6,681 nt of DNA from JBBSDV01 sp038240335 (GCA_038240335.1 JBBSDV010000165.1:1-6681); one strand, 5' to 3'; positions 1 to 5,931 are shown, numbered from the stretch's first letter. The notes: generated by a model not told the origin, from the sequence alone. Program-made: numbers and translations.

Positions 1-408
1 GCGATGCGTCGAGTAGAACAGCGTGTCGCCGATGCTGCTATCAATCGTCGCGCGGCCGATGTGGTGGCCGAGCCAGCTGACGCCGGCGACGTGCGGATTA
101 GGCAGTTCGCGCCCCGGAACGAGGCGCTCGATCTGGGACATTGGAATCATCTGGCGGATGTCGCCCCAGGTGATCGTGAGGGCGTTGCGATCGAGGTTGT
201 AGCGCAGCGTCCCGAGGCTATAGGTCCAGTAGGCGAAGAGCAGCCCGAGGAAGACGAAGATGGACGCGACGACGTAGAGCGAGATGATGCCGATGCCCAC
301 GTCCTGCGTGACTCCGCGGACGACGAGCGCGAGCGCGACGAGAAAGCACCATGCGGCAAACCCACCGCCGACGAGCGATCCGACCGCTCGCGGTGGCCGA
401 AACTCCAT
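1..408 (-). CDS. Bacterial PH-domain membrane protein (3' end cut by window edge)
   Basis: The open frame starts at ATG 408-406 and runs 136 codons without a stop to the left edge, so the C-terminus is missing. Two hydrophobic segments near the N-terminus (about residues 12-32 and 37-61, the second rich in I, V, F and L and ending in FAYW) predict two membrane helices with a short loop. From about residue 67 the pattern LRYNLDRNALTITWG, then MIPMSQIERLVPG and later SWLGHHIGR, resembles the small bacterial PH domain (bPH_5-type, Pfam PF10882) as found in Chloroflexota proteins; this is recognised from memory, not searched. Such proteins have no assigned reaction and probably act at the cytoplasmic membrane. 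The ATG shares its A with the ilvE stop (TGATG), which suggests co-transcription and translational coupling with ilvE. Other frames here are open but give only low-complexity Arg/Ser-rich translations, so I treat them as shadows. Confidence 0.75.
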   Translation of the reverse strand, partial: MEFRPPRAVGSLVGGGFAAWCFLVALALVVRGVTQDVGIGIISLYVVASIFVFLGLLFAYWTYSLGTLRYNLDRNALTITWGDIRQMIPMSQIERLVPGRELPNPHVAGVSWLGHHIGRATIDSSIGDTLFYSTHR

Positions 409-1358
409 CAGACGGCAGCCTTCGCGGCGGGCGCCTCGATCGGCTTGACGCCGCGCACCCACTTCGCGTACTTCGGGTTGCGGCCGCGGAGTACGTCGAA
501 GAAGAGGGCCTGCAGCTGCCGCGTCACCGGCCCCGTGCCGCCCGTGCCGATGGGACGGCGATCGAGTTCGATGACGGGGGAGATGTGGGCGGCGGTGCCG
601 GTGAGGAAGCACTCGTCGGCGATGTAGAGCTCCGAGCGGTCGATCGTCCGCTCGATGATCTCGAGGCCGAGTTCTTCCTTCGCAAGCGCGAACACCGACT
701 CGAGGGTGATGCCTTCGAGCACGTTGTCGCTGCGGGACGGCGTGATGAGCTTGCCGTGGCGAATCATCACGAGATTCTCGCCTGAACCCTCGGAGACGTG
801 GCCGTCGTCGTTGAGCATGATCGCCTCGTCGTAGCCGTTCTCGATTGCCTCCGTCTTGGCGAGCGCGGAGTTGACGTAGAGGCCGTTGACCTTCGCGCGC
901 GCGGGAATGGCCGTGTCCTGCACACGACGCCACGTTGAGGTCTGGCAGCGAATGCCGGCATCGAGGTCGAGGTAGTTGCCGAAGGGGATGGCGAAGAGCA
1001 TGAAGTCGTCGGCGACGCCATCGAGGCGCGGGCCGATCACTTCGCCGCTCTTGTAGGCGATGGGACGGATGTAGACGTCCTCGCGGAACCCCGAGGTACC
1101 GACGACCTGTGCGCAGATATCGGTGAGTTCATCCGCAGTCTGCGGCAGGGCGATGCGCATGATCCGGGCCGACATCTTCAGGCGCTCGAAGTGCTCGCGC
1201 GGGCGGAAGATCAGCGTCTCGCCGCGATCTTCGCTCCAGTTGCCGCGGACGCCTTCGAAGACGGCGGTCCCGTAGAGGAACGCGTGCGTCATAACGCCTA
1301 CCCGTGCTTCCTCCAGTGGAACGATGCGCTTCTGGATATAGCAATACGGGCCAGGCAT
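408..1358 (-). CDS. ilvE: Branched-chain amino acid aminotransferase (PLP fold type IV)
   Basis: A 316-residue protein, close to the usual length of about 300-310. It should transfer the amino group between Leu, Ile or Val and 2-oxoglutarate in the cytoplasm, the last step of branched-chain amino acid synthesis and the first of their breakdown. Near the N-terminus is the family signature FLYGTAVFEGVRG (residues 27-39). The PLP-binding lysine is K156 in ARAKVNGLYVNS. SEGSGENL (189-196) supplies the cofactor-contacting Glu190, and GTAAHISPV near residue 260 is the C-terminal cofactor motif. The start is ATG 1358: the protein aligns with the family from MPGPYCYIQKR onward, and a GAAAGGA ribosome site lies 8 bases upstream. 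The frame stays open further upstream, but that part is antisense to the MBL gene and not family-like. A D-amino acid transaminase or aminodeoxychorismate lyase is the main alternative within fold type IV; the FEGVRG motif and length favour IlvE. Confidence 0.96.
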   Translation of the reverse strand: MPGPYCYIQKRIVPLEEARVGVMTHAFLYGTAVFEGVRGNWSEDRGETLIFRPREHFERLKMSARIMRIALPQTADELTDICAQVVGTSGFREDVYIRPIAYKSGEVIGPRLDGVADDFMLFAIPFGNYLDLDAGIRCQTSTWRRVQDTAIPARAKVNGLYVNSALAKTEAIENGYDEAIMLNDDGHVSEGSGENLVMIRHGKLITPSRSDNVLEGITLESVFALAKEELGLEIIERTIDRSELYIADECFLTGTAAHISPVIELDRRPIGTGGTGPVTRQLQALFFDVLRGRNPKYAKWVRGVKPIEAPAAKAAV

Positions 1359-1366
1359 GTGAGCAG

Positions 1367-1373
1367 TCCTTTC
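1367..1373 (-). promoter_or_regulatory. Ribosome binding site of ilvE
   Basis: On the minus strand GAAAGGA lies 8 bases before ATG 1358. It settles the start of ilvE against the longer open frame that continues upstream. Confidence 0.8.
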
Positions 1374-1395
1374 TGTCGGGACAGGGGATGCGCGA

Positions 1396-1425
1396 AGTAT
1401 AGGCCGAGCGCCGGAAGCACGGCAA
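1396..1425 (-). promoter_or_regulatory. Probable sigma70-type promoter of ilvE
   Basis: On the minus strand TTGCCG (1425-1420) and TATACT (1401-1396) are separated by 18 bases. The -10 box matches TATAAT at five of six positions and the -35 box matches TTGACA at four. Transcription would start near 1389 and give a leader of about 30 bases that contains the ribosome site. No attenuator, leader peptide or T-box-like structure fits in so short a leader, so no branched-chain amino acid control is visible here. Confidence 0.5.
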
Positions 1426-1440
1426 ACCGGCGGACTGCCG

Positions 1441-1469
1441 TTGACCCGCCATGGCGCGGAAGGTATTGT
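1441..1469 (+). promoter_or_regulatory. Sigma70-type promoter of the MBL-fold gene
   Basis: TTGACC (1441-1446) and TATTGT (1464-1469) are exactly 17 bases apart, matching the consensus at five of six and four of six positions. Transcription would start near 1476, about 30 bases before ATG 1506. This promoter and the ilvE promoter lie back to back in the same 147-base spacer, about 15 bases apart. Confidence 0.6.
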
Positions 1470-1505
1470 CTCGCCGTCCCTCATGGAGATTCGAATCGAG
1501 GCGAG

Positions 1506-2339
1506 ATGGCTGCGAACACAATTCGAATTGGTGACGTCGAGATCATGTCGCTGCTGGATGCGGCCGCCACGCCGCCGCGGCACGCTCTGTTCCCGAATCA
1601 GACGCCGGAAGATTGGGAGCCGCACAAAGAATATATCGGGCCTGACGGCAAGAGCATCGATCTCGCGATCTCGTCATTTCTCGTCAGGTCGGGCGGGAAG
1701 ACCATCCTGGTCGATACGGGCATCGGGGCGAAGGATCGGCCGTACTTCCCGAACGGCCGGCTGCCCGAAGCGATCGTCGATGCGGGCGTCGCGCTTGCCG
1801 AGATCGACGTCGTGATGGCGACGCACATCCATCTGGACCACGTCGGCTGGCACACGACGGCGCTTGGCGATGGCTTCGTGCCGACGTTCCCGATGGCCAC
1901 GCACGTGTTCAATCGCGCCGAGTTCGAGTACTGGACGGCGCCCGATGTCGCAAGGGCGGAGGCGCACGTCAAGGACTGCGTACTGCCGCTGATCGACGTT
2001 GCTGAGATCTCGCTCGTCGACGGCGAGCACAAGTTGACGGATGAAGTGACGTTGTTGCCGACCCCCGGTCATTCGCCGTCGCACGTGTCGGTCGCCATTC
2101 TTTCAGCCGGGGAGGCGGGCGTGATCATCGGCGACGTCTGCCATCATCCGGCGCAGGTCACGGACCTGTGGACTACGGTGTTCGACATGAATCCGGCACT
2201 GGCGCGCGAGTCGCGCGAGAAGCTGCTGCAGCGGATCGAGGATGAACGGATGACGGTGATCGCGGGGCACTTTGCGCATCCGGGCTTTGGGCGCATCGTC
2301 CGGATCGAGGGCAAGCGATACTGGCGCGCGGGGTTGTAG
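1506..2339 (+). CDS. MBL-fold metallohydrolase, lactonase-like
   Basis: A 277-residue soluble protein of the metallo-beta-lactamase fold. The dinuclear metal site is complete: THIHLDH gives H107, H109, D111 and H112, followed by H189 (PGHSPSH), D210 (IIGDVCHHP) and H255 (AGHFAHPGFGRI). The HxHxDH motif followed by GW, the ILVDTGIG strand at residues 67-74 and the overall length fit the N-acyl-homoserine-lactonase-like branch. A ring-opening lactonase or esterase activity is therefore plausible, but the substrate cannot be read from the sequence. There is no signal peptide, so it should act in the cytoplasm. The start ATG 1506 follows a weak GAGG site only 4 bases upstream (a GGAGA lies 16 bases upstream); family similarity begins just after it (IRIGDVEIMSLLD). 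It has its own promoter at 1441-1469 and is transcribed away from ilvE, so a single-gene unit is likely. The fold is certain, the exact reaction is not. Confidence 0.94.
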   Translation: MAANTIRIGDVEIMSLLDAAATPPRHALFPNQTPEDWEPHKEYIGPDGKSIDLAISSFLVRSGGKTILVDTGIGAKDRPYFPNGRLPEAIVDAGVALAEIDVVMATHIHLDHVGWHTTALGDGFVPTFPMATHVFNRAEFEYWTAPDVARAEAHVKDCVLPLIDVAEISLVDGEHKLTDEVTLLPTPGHSPSHVSVAILSAGEAGVIIGDVCHHPAQVTDLWTTVFDMNPALARESREKLLQRIEDERMTVIAGHFAHPGFGRIVRIEGKRYWRAGL

Positions 2340-2439
2340 AAGGCAATCGCGCACGGTGACTCCGGCTGCGCGCTTGCGAACCTTCCCATTGCCTAGCTGA
2401 TCGCCAGCTTCTCGCACTTCAGGGCGACTAGAAGCGCGT
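2340..2439. terminator. Convergent spacer with inverted repeats, possible bidirectional terminator
   Basis: The 100-base gap separates the stop codons of the convergent MBL and VOC genes. AGGCAAT (2341-2347) pairs with ATTGCCT (2388-2394), and inside it CGCGCA (2348-2353) pairs with TGCGCG (2367-2372), leaving a 15-base bulge on one side. A second inverted repeat is GCTTCT (2407-2412) with AGAAGC (2430-2435). Neither stem is followed by a clear T-run, so intrinsic termination is only a possibility. Confidence 0.35.
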
Positions 2440-3306
2440 TCAGTGCTCGGGGGCGGTTTCGACGCCGGCCAGCTGAGGGCGGCCGGACCAGACCCAGGCG
2501 AGATTCGTGCGGCTGCAGCCCATGAGGACGCCGTGCAGCGTCGACGGGTGGAGGAAGATGCCCTCGGGGTTCGGGCTGTCGGGGTCGCGGCCCGTATAGC
2601 GCATGCCGCGCTGATCGAGTCGCTCGATGATCGGCCGAATCTCCTCGGCTTCGATGTAGCACATGTAGAGCGTCTCGCCGCCGCGCCGCTTCATGAAGCG
2701 CCCCATCGGCCGCTCGAAGTCTGTGATCTGCGAGAGCTCGATGCGGTCGAGTCGCTCCGGCGGGTTGAACATGGTGAGGTGCCCGCTGTATCCGTACTGC
2801 TTGCTGGCAATCGGCACGAAGCGCGAAGCATCGAGCCCGAAACGATCGGCGTAGAAGGCAGCGGCGGCATCGGCGTCGTCGATCAGGTTTGTCGCCTCGT
2901 ACAGATAGCGCATGAGGCCGCGCATGGGCCGCTCGACGTCGCGCGAGATCACCATTCGCAGACCCGGCGTTTGATCCGGGGCGATGAACAACTGCTCGCC
3001 CTCCTGGGTGAACGCCAGGCTCTTTGACGCGAGCCGTTGCGCAAGCGCCGCCACGTCCCTTGTCGAGCAGCCCATCGCGAACAGCCCTTCGCCCCACTGT
3101 TCTAGGTAGGAGCGCACCGGGCCATCACCATCGGGCTCGAGGAGCTCAAACTCGCTCGTGCCGGCGTGCACGGTGCGCCGCCTGGCGGCAAGCGTGCGGA
3201 TGGCGTCGTCGCCGACGACCTCGCCGTCGAAGACAGCGACGAACGTTTGGGCCGCGGCGTTGCGGTCGGTAACGGCAATCTGGACGCGGTCGACGTGCTC
3301 GAGCAT
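2440..3306 (-). CDS. Tandem VOC-fold protein, methylmalonyl-CoA-epimerase-like, ligand residues lost
   Basis: A 288-residue protein made of two VOC (glyoxalase/dioxygenase fold) domains, about residues 4-122 and 133-270. Domain 1 strongly recalls methylmalonyl-CoA epimerase: RVQIAVTD, then SEFELLEPDGDGPVRSYLE and WGEGLFAMG. Domain 2 recalls the end of the same family in GIFLHPSTLHGVLMG (249-263). At the usual metal positions I see R7, A77 and V119 in domain 1 and Y136, Y214 and G263 in domain 2, instead of His, His and Glu. This by-eye alignment suggests neither half binds metal in the standard way, so epimerase, glyoxalase or dioxygenase activity should not be assumed; a ligand-binding or modified role is possible. 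ATG 3306 has a strong GGAGG site 7 bases upstream, which decides the start over longer open frames. It converges on the MBL gene and diverges from the slipin gene, so it is probably transcribed alone. Confidence 0.9.
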   Translation of the reverse strand: MLEHVDRVQIAVTDRNAAAQTFVAVFDGEVVGDDAIRTLAARRRTVHAGTSEFELLEPDGDGPVRSYLEQWGEGLFAMGCSTRDVAALAQRLASKSLAFTQEGEQLFIAPDQTPGLRMVISRDVERPMRGLMRYLYEATNLIDDADAAAAFYADRFGLDASRFVPIASKQYGYSGHLTMFNPPERLDRIELSQITDFERPMGRFMKRRGGETLYMCYIEAEEIRPIIERLDQRGMRYTGRDPDSPNPEGIFLHPSTLHGVLMGCSRTNLAWVWSGRPQLAGVETAPEH

Positions 3307-3313
3307 TGTTGTG

Positions 3314-3318
3314 CCTCC
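3314..3318 (-). promoter_or_regulatory. Ribosome binding site of the VOC gene
   Basis: A perfect GGAGG on the minus strand lies 7 bases before ATG 3306. It selects this start over the upstream in-frame ATGs, whose extra residues do not resemble a VOC domain. Confidence 0.85.
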
Positions 3319-3339
3319 GTTTTCGCGGTCGTGGCGCCC

Positions 3340-3368
3340 AGCGTAGTGCTCTGAGCGAGATCGTGCAA
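3340..3368 (-). promoter_or_regulatory. Weak candidate promoter of the VOC gene
   Basis: On the minus strand TTGCAC (3368-3363) and TACGCT (3345-3340) are 17 bases apart. Each box matches the consensus at only three of six positions, so the call rests mainly on spacing and on position, about 34 bases upstream of the ATG. Confidence 0.25.
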
Positions 3369-3403
3369 TCGTCGCGGGCGGCGAACATAGGCGATTGACG
3401 ACG

Positions 3404-3409
3404 TACAAT
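3404..3409 (+). promoter_or_regulatory. Candidate -10 box of the slipin gene
   Basis: TACAAT matches the -10 consensus at five of six positions and lies 44 bases before the GTG start. No good -35 box sits 16-18 bases upstream; the nearby TTGACG at 3395-3400 is too close to serve. The downstream leader is about 35 bases. Confidence 0.35.
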
Positions 3410-3441
3410 GCAGCCGACGCAGGGCGAGCGAGCATCGCCGG

Positions 3442-3447
3442 AAGGAG
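3442..3447 (+). promoter_or_regulatory. Ribosome binding site that sets the slipin GTG start
   Basis: AAGGAG ends 6 bases before GTG 3454, an ideal distance. It supports GTG as the start codon; the next in-frame ATG (residue 84) falls inside the band 7 domain. Confidence 0.85.
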
Positions 3448-3453
3448 CGCATT

Positions 3454-4446
3454 GTGAGCCAGATCCCGCCGACGCTTCCGCAGGAGCAGCGCGCGAAGGA
3501 TGAAGGCGGCCTGGCCGCAATCATTCGCGTCCTGCTGACGATTTTCGGGTTCATCCTGCTGATTCCGCCGTGGGGAATCATCGTCTGGTTCTACTCGGTG
3601 AAGATCGTGTCCGAGTACGAGCGGGGCGTCATCTTCCGGCTCGGCCGCCTAGTCGGCGCGCGGGGGCCGGGATTGTTCGTGATCCTGCCGATCGTCGACC
3701 GGATGGTGAAGATGGACCTGCGCACGGTGACGATGGACGTGCCAAGCCAGGAGTGCATCACGCGCGACAACGTGACCGTTAAGGTCAACGCTGTGATCTA
3801 CTTCCGGGTCGTCAACCCGGAGGACGCGGTCGTGAAGGTGCTCGATCATTTCCGGGCGACGTCGCAGATCGCGCAGACGACGCTGCGCAGCGTGCTGGGC
3901 CAATCGCTGCTCGACGACCTGCTGTCGGAGCGCGAGGAGATCAACGCGAAGCTACAGAAGATCATTGACGAGCAGACGGAGCCGTGGGGCGTCAAGGTGT
4001 CGACGGTGGAGGTTAAAGACGTCGAACTGCCGCAGAGCATGCAGCGCGCGATGGCGCGGCAGGCAGAGGCCGAACGCGAGCGGCGCGCGAAGGTGATCAA
4101 CGCAGATGGCGAACTACAGGCGTCGGAGCGACTGGCCGAAGCGGGCCGCATCATGTCGGAGCAGCCGGCGACGCTGCAGTTGCGGTTCCTCCAGACGCTC
4201 TCGGAGATCGCGACGGAGAAGAACAGTACGATCGTGTTCCCGGTGCCGGTCGATTTGATCTCGCTGTTCACTAACGGTGGCATGGGCGCCAACGGGGGGA
4301 ACGGGACCGGCGGAGGCGGGCCGAAAGCGCGGGTGCGAGTGGGTGGCGAGCCGGCCGGGCAGGTCGAGGCCGGGACGGACACGCAGGCATCACCGCCAAT
4401 CCCGCCACCGCCGGCTCTGGAGACGCGCGAGGGGACGGTGAGCTGA
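3454..4446 (+). CDS. Slipin / stomatin-like SPFH (band 7) membrane protein
   Basis: A 330-residue prokaryotic stomatin homologue. After a short polar N-terminus, residues 20-47 form a hydrophobic hairpin-like anchor with PPWG in the middle. The band 7 core follows: EYERGVIFRLGRL (54-66), GPGLFVILPIVDRM (71-84), ITRDNVTVKVNAVIYFRV (102-119), TLRSVLGQSLLDDLLSERE (143-161) and the charged QAEAERERRAKVINADGE segment (about residues 205-222), likely a coiled coil. Family members oligomerise on the inner face of the cytoplasmic membrane and organise membrane microdomains or regulate membrane proteases. At 330 residues it is longer than a typical slipin of about 250-260, because residues from about 271 form a Gly-rich linker and a Pro-rich tail (PPIPPPPA). 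Slipins are often paired with an NfeD gene; none is adjacent here, since both flanking genes are on the other strand. Family assignment is secure, cellular role is not. Confidence 0.96.
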   Translation: MSQIPPTLPQEQRAKDEGGLAAIIRVLLTIFGFILLIPPWGIIVWFYSVKIVSEYERGVIFRLGRLVGARGPGLFVILPIVDRMVKMDLRTVTMDVPSQECITRDNVTVKVNAVIYFRVVNPEDAVVKVLDHFRATSQIAQTTLRSVLGQSLLDDLLSEREEINAKLQKIIDEQTEPWGVKVSTVEVKDVELPQSMQRAMARQAEAERERRAKVINADGELQASERLAEAGRIMSEQPATLQLRFLQTLSEIATEKNSTIVFPVPVDLISLFTNGGMGANGGNGTGGGGPKARVRVGGEPAGQVEAGTDTQASPPIPPPPALETREGTVS

Positions 4447-4587
4447 AGTTTGTCGTTGGTAGTTCGTCGTTTGTAGTTGGGGTTTCGTCCACAGGAAGCA
4501 CAGAAGCCACCAAAGGTGAGGGCCCGGATCGATTCTTGGTCGTGGCGCGATGGCTCGATCGACAATCAGTCGGTCAGCTCGCGAGCA
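4447..4587. other. Convergent spacer between slipin and cyclase genes
   Basis: This 141-base gap contains no gene I can support. Its left part is the GTTNGTM heptamer array (4448-4489). Next comes a purine/CACAG-rich stretch with CCACAGGAAG, CACAGAAG and CCACCAAAG in a loose 8-10-base rhythm (about 4489-4515). The last ten bases before the cyclase stop include the perfect palindrome GCTCGCGAGC (4577-4586). No hairpin with a T-run is evident for either converging gene. Confidence 0.5.
4448..4489 (+). repeat. Heptanucleotide repeat array, consensus GTTNGTM
   Basis: Read in steps of seven from 4448 the units are GTTTGTC, GTTGGTA, GTTCGTC and GTTTGTA, followed by two decayed units GTTGGGG and TTTCGTC. 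Positions 1, 2, 3, 5 and 6 are constant in the first four units. The array begins two bases after the slipin stop codon. Its unit is the reverse complement of the one at 6291-6318 (shared nonamer GTCGTTGGT / ACCAACGAC), so the two arrays are one repeat type in opposite orientation. Confidence 0.7.
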
Positions 4588-5895
4588 TCAACCGTTCCGC
4601 CAGCGCACTTCATATAGCCGCACGGGCTCGGCGACACCCTTCATCTCCTGCTCGCCCCGATCTTCGAACGCGACGCCGGCCGATGTGCGGGCCATCCCGC
4701 GCACGACGTCCGATACCAGGATCTCGCCGGCCGCCGAGAGGGCGCAGATGCGAGCCGCGATGTTCACCGCGCCGCCGTAGACGTTGTTGTCCTCGCGGAT
4801 GACGTCGCCTGCATGCAGGCCAATGTGGAGGCGCAACTCCGACTCGGCGCTCAGCGCCTGACACTGGCGGGCGGCATCGATCGCCTGGCGCGCGGACGAA
4901 AACACTGCGAGCACACCATCACCAAGGAGCTTGCCTTCGATGGCGGCGCCGCCGGCATCGGCAATGACGCGACGAAGGCGCACGTCGAGCGCGCGCGAGG
5001 CATCCCGGAAGGCGGTATCGCCAAGGCCCTCGGTCAGCGCGGTGGAGTCCGCGATGTCGGTGAAGAGGATGACCGCAGTTCCATCCGCGGGATCGACGGG
5101 GCGTTGGTTGTTGTGCAGTCCCACGAATTGCTCGATCGCTTCCACGATCGGCTCATGCAACGAGATGGGAGAGGGATCAGCACCGGGGACAAATCGTACC
5201 TCGGCATTCGGAAACAGCCGTGCGAGACTCATCATGCGTTGTCGTCCGGCGGCAGGCTCCTCTCGCGCCATCAGGAGCGCTGGTGTTGCCACGGCGGGCG
5301 CCAACGCCGAGATATCTACCTCATTGAGCGCTTCGAGATGGCGAGCCATCATATCGCTTGACACAGTTTCTTTCACTTTTCGGCTGAAGTTGCGCTGGAT
5401 CGAGACCGGTCCCTGCGGATACGCGAGCCCCGCCCACACGCGCCGTGCATACGACCAGTCTTCGCGAATCGTGCGAGTCCACTCCGCGCTTACACGCGCC
5501 GTCGGGTCGCTGTTGGCCCAAACCACGAGCCGCTCGACGCGTTGTTCGTGCGTGATGGCGTACTGCGCCGCCGCGCGCAATCCGTCGGCATCAGTCAGGA
5601 TCGAGAAGGCGGCCAATCCGCACGCGTCGACCACCGCCGCGATGTCGCCGGCTTCCGCCTCCGGAGAAAGATCTGCGGCGTCACGCCCGGATGCACCGGT
5701 CCCACGCCGGTCGAATAGGATGACCGTCATTCGCGAGGCGAGGGCATTGAGGTAGCGGCGGGGGTCGTCCGTTAGTGTCGCATCCATGCTGATCCAGAAC
5801 ACGCGCACGGAAAGCAGCGGGGGTCCGCTGCCGTAGGTCGCGTAGGCGATGCGCGTCCCGTCGCCGCTCGTGCAGAAGCGAAATTGCGGTTCCAT
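4588..5895 (-). CDS. Alpha/beta-hydrolase-class III adenylate/guanylate cyclase fusion
   Basis: A 435-residue protein. Residues 1-259 are an alpha/beta-hydrolase domain (IAYATYGSGPPLL, VILFDRRGTGASGR at 58-71), and residues 272-433 a class III cyclase homology domain that would make cAMP or cGMP. The order matches Mycobacterium Rv1900c-type enzymes. The cyclase half keeps both metal aspartates (D280 in FTDIADST, D326 in LLGDGVLAVF), the base-contacting K322, and the transition-state N378 and R382 in AVNIAAR. The second base-selecting position is N371 rather than the usual Asp. The hydrolase half looks inactive: the elbow reads TDADG with A103 in place of Ser, and the strand expected to end in GADH reads GADP (P241). 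I infer a sensor or dimerisation role. No membrane helix or signal peptide is visible, so it is probably cytosolic. ATG 5895 has no ribosome site, but a -10-like GATACT sits 6 bases upstream, suggesting a leaderless mRNA. Adenylate versus guanylate specificity is open. Confidence 0.95.
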   Translation of the reverse strand: MEPQFRFCTSGDGTRIAYATYGSGPPLLSVRVFWISMDATLTDDPRRYLNALASRMTVILFDRRGTGASGRDAADLSPEAEAGDIAAVVDACGLAAFSILTDADGLRAAAQYAITHEQRVERLVVWANSDPTARVSAEWTRTIREDWSYARRVWAGLAYPQGPVSIQRNFSRKVKETVSSDMMARHLEALNEVDISALAPAVATPALLMAREEPAAGRQRMMSLARLFPNAEVRFVPGADPSPISLHEPIVEAIEQFVGLHNNQRPVDPADGTAVILFTDIADSTALTEGLGDTAFRDASRALDVRLRRVIADAGGAAIEGKLLGDGVLAVFSSARQAIDAARQCQALSAESELRLHIGLHAGDVIREDNNVYGGAVNIAARICALSAAGEILVSDVVRGMARTSAGVAFEDRGEQEMKGVAEPVRLYEVRWRNG

Positions 5896-5901
5896 GCGGG
5901 G

Positions 5902-5931
5902 AGTATCGATGATCGACGCCGCCCCCGTCTA
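5902..5931 (-). promoter_or_regulatory. Candidate leaderless promoter of the cyclase gene
   Basis: On the minus strand TAGACG (5931-5926), an 18-base spacer and GATACT (5907-5902) precede ATG 5895 by only 6 bases, so transcription would begin at or next to the start codon. Both boxes match the consensus at four of six positions. The upstream bases CCCCGC cannot act as a ribosome site, which agrees with a leaderless transcript. Confidence 0.5.

Noticed and set aside
4..785. Long plus-strand open frames opposite the PH gene and ilvE
   Set aside because: Their translations are Arg/Asp/Ala-rich low-complexity text without any family pattern, as expected for frames antisense to GC-rich genes.
408..1625. 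Longer version of IlvE extending about 90 residues upstream of MPGPYCY
   Set aside because: The added residues are polar and unlike the family, lie antisense to the MBL gene and its promoter, and the strong ribosome site is at 1367-1373.
2393..3097. 234-codon minus-strand frame overlapping the VOC gene
   Set aside because: It is Arg/His/Ala-rich, has no ribosome site, and overlaps a frame with clear VOC domains and a GGAGG site.
4527..4560. GATCGA and TCGATC as a possible terminator hairpin of the cyclase gene
   Set aside because: Only six pairs around a 22-base loop and no T-run; not a convincing structure.
3846..4565. 239-codon frame antisense to the slipin gene
   Set aside because: Ser/Arg/Pro-rich shadow of the band 7 coding sequence; its N-terminal part merely translates the spacer and repeat array.
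4577..4586. Perfect 10-base palindrome GCTCGCGAGC beside the cyclase stop
   Set aside because: Too short and without a loop or T-run to be a terminator; a GC-rich palindrome of this size is not unusual by chance.
4807..4820. Perfect 14-base palindrome GCCTGCATGCAGGC
   Set aside because: It lies inside the cyclase gene and encodes the conserved GLHAGD motif, so codon choice explains it better than an operator.
4931..5755. 274-codon plus-strand frame opposite the cyclase gene
   Set aside because: Ser/Ala/Arg-rich composition, no ribosome site and no recognisable domain; the minus-strand frame contains all cyclase and hydrolase-fold motifs.
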